From Plasmopara viticola (lineage: Eukaryota > Oomycota > Peronosporomycetes > Peronosporales > Peronosporaceae): DNA of 64,000 nucleotides. The notes beneath the pieces were generated by a model. It worked only from the letters and a program-made list of their open reading frames with translations, made no database searches and was not told the origin of the DNA. Location: contig MBPM02000042.1 of NCBI GenBank assembly GCA_001695595.3, forward strand, positions 186,001 through 250,000, written 5' to 3'. This document shows, piece after piece, positions 62,466 to 64,000 of this stretch (position 1 is its first letter; every line of letters begins with the position of its first letter). The position numbers and the translations under genes are program-made.

Positions 62466-62768
62466 TTGGGCTTATGTGCTCATACACAAAGAAGGTCAAC
62501 GGATGAAACTTTTTTCGATAGCGGTTGCACCTTCGTCAGGATTGCCTGTACCAAAACTCTGCTAGTGAATCATTTACATATTTTTGCCGACCTATTAAGC
62601 AAAGTGACTTACTTAGCAGCGGCATTCGACATGTCAAAAACAGCAGTACTGTATCTCGATCGTGTCATTAGACAATATAGACTTCCGAAAACGCTAGGGC
62701 CGTCGTTTTCCAGGATCTTTGTTATGTTTTGGCACCGTATTGAACATGTTTATAGCGAGCTACATTGA
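62466..62768 (+). mobile_element. gypsy integrase-core remnant
   Basis: A 100-codon frame whose second half aligns by eye with the gypsy integrase catalytic core: FADLLSKVTYLAAAF (usual form VDRxSKxxxxxP), a LYLDRVIRQYRLPKTL segment (usual FxxxxxRxHGLP) and a degraded SDRDxxFxSxFW equivalent (FSRIFVMFWHRI). The catalytic SDRD aspartate is lost, so it is inactive. Confidence 0.6.
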
Positions 62769-64000
62769 CACCAACACAGCGAGTAAATTGCGTCGGCAAA
62801 GCCGTGTGTACAAATAGGCCTAGACGCTGAAGCTGCTTCCAATCGTTAAAGTATATTCAAATAATGCCGATCATTCTTCATGAGACTACCCGCTGCTATT
62901 TAATACGTGTTAATTAGCCCTCGCAGTACATCAACGCTTCCGTATTCTGGCTCTGAGCTTTTAGCGAGCGGCTTGCTGAAACAACCATCCCAAAATTTGA
63001 AAATAAGGCGGAGATGATCTGTCGAGGGGGCATTTTGACCTATGACATTTACGCGACATAATGACTGAAAGACTAGATGTTCAGACAAACATTTGACAGT
63101 ACTTCACTGATACGAAGATTAATCTAGAATATTTGATATGCGAATTGCGAAGAAATTGTCTTGCAGATTCGATTACCGCTTTCTCGTTAAATCTGGGTGC
63201 ATACATAGTTTACATAACAATTTAAGGGCGTCATTTCCTAATGCAATGATATTCAAGATAGGCATACTCATGTCGTGTTAAGACCCAGGTCAGGTGGGAG
63301 CAAAAGCGCTGGTACCGGGCTTTACGCCTGTATAACAAAGAGTAGGATGCACCTATCAGCCAAATGAAAATCTGGCTACCGACACGAAGTGTCCAAACAT
63401 CTTCCTCAAGGAGAACGAACCGAATAATTTGCTTGCGAAGCGATGCAAATTTATACTCGTCAGTCACCTAAGGCCTGACAATCTTTAAGCTGCAGCACTC
63501 AGTGCGTGTTTCAGCATAGACAGTAAGTTAAAGCCAGTGATACAAATAATTAGTTAGGAATTCGTGTCCGCCAAACGCTGGTAGTGAGTGCTATCAAGGC
63601 AAAGTGCAATATTTTCGCCACATGACGCTGGCAAGTTGTCCTCATCTTCTTCTTGTTGACGAAATAGGCGAGCGTTCCTTCCACTCAAAAAGTAATCTTG
63701 CGCGGCGTCGCCAACTCTTTTAAACGTAAATTGTCCGACAAGTCTTGGAAACTTGGAGTCACGCGTTGACAAAACTGCCTGTTTGTCGTAGGCGCTTCGA
63801 TCGCGGTGGCCAGTGTCATGACCAGGACAACGCTTTCTACCGCTTGAAGTGAAAGTGTGTAGACCACGAGCAGAACTCATCTTAAGGTTATTAGTGACCG
63901 CTTAAAAGTATATCTCATAGTATATGATGGTGCAGATCAGAGGTAGGAGGAAAACAGTCATTGACAAGTCTTCAGTCGAGCAAGCACTTATCGAAGAAAC
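62769..64000. other. one unrecognised frame, otherwise nothing
   Basis: A 108-codon minus-strand frame (63880-63554) is hydrophilic and basic (SSARGLHTFTSSGRKR start) with no recognisable domain; it could be a small gene or chance. The window ends without another supportable feature. Confidence 0.3.

Noticed and set aside
1..64000. tRNA genes, rRNA genes and CRISPR arrays
   Set aside because: None seen by eye; CRISPR is not expected in a eukaryotic nuclear contig, and tRNAs could be missed without a covariance-model search.

Overview
The window reads as a nuclear contig from an oomycete, most likely a plant-pathogenic member of the Peronosporaceae (downy mildew or Phytophthora group). The reasons are compact eukaryotic genes with GT-AG introns of about 53-88 nt, a predicted secreted protein of the WY/LWY effector type, an intact gene resembling a flagellar dynein-regulatory-complex subunit (so a zoospore-forming species is likely), and gene islands separated by kilobases of decayed Ty3/gypsy, MULE and hAT elements. 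I cannot assign a species from the sequence alone.

Layout. 1-1.05 kb: an imperfect tandem duplication and a small secreted Gly/Asp-rich protein gene. 1.05-14.5 kb: gene-poor repeat debris, with a CCHC zinc knuckle, gypsy pol remnants and the first copy of a dispersed repeat. 14.5-21.1 kb: the first gene island, with PEX16, TSEN34, a DRC5/TCTE1-like LRR protein and a 13-exon coiled-coil protein. 21.1-29.3 kb: repeat debris, including the second repeat copy and a gypsy RNase H remnant. 29.3-39.7 kb: the second gene island, with a mitochondrial-type 5'-3' exonuclease-like protein, a two-helix mitochondrial membrane protein, a membrane-anchored ubiquitin hydrolase, an unrecognised small protein, an FH2 formin, a COQ8 kinase and a Pin1-type isomerase. 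39.7-52.1 kb: transposons, including one apparently intact 2.8-kb hAT element and a decayed MULE. 52.1-53.1 kb: an isolated candidate effector gene in a repeat-rich neighbourhood. 53.1-64 kb: decayed gypsy elements and two abutting hairpins.

The island genes are ordinary housekeeping functions (peroxisome biogenesis, tRNA splicing, flagellum, coenzyme Q, actin, ubiquitin, proline isomerisation) and are packed mostly as divergent or convergent pairs. Three divergent pairs have coding starts about 74-85 bp apart. Exon models were built by hand from reading frame, splice phase and family similarity. They are phase-consistent but not confirmed by transcripts.

The most interesting observation is at the left end of the hAT element. 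The 8-bp target-site duplication is separated from the terminal inverted repeat by 21 extra bases, and 19 of these form a perfect inverted copy of the flanking host DNA. This looks like a scar of hairpin-ended DNA generated during hAT transposition. Other points of note are the effector candidate without an RxLR motif, two abutting near-perfect hairpins near 61.9 kb, and a Pol I-type exonuclease that lacks the second metal-site aspartates.
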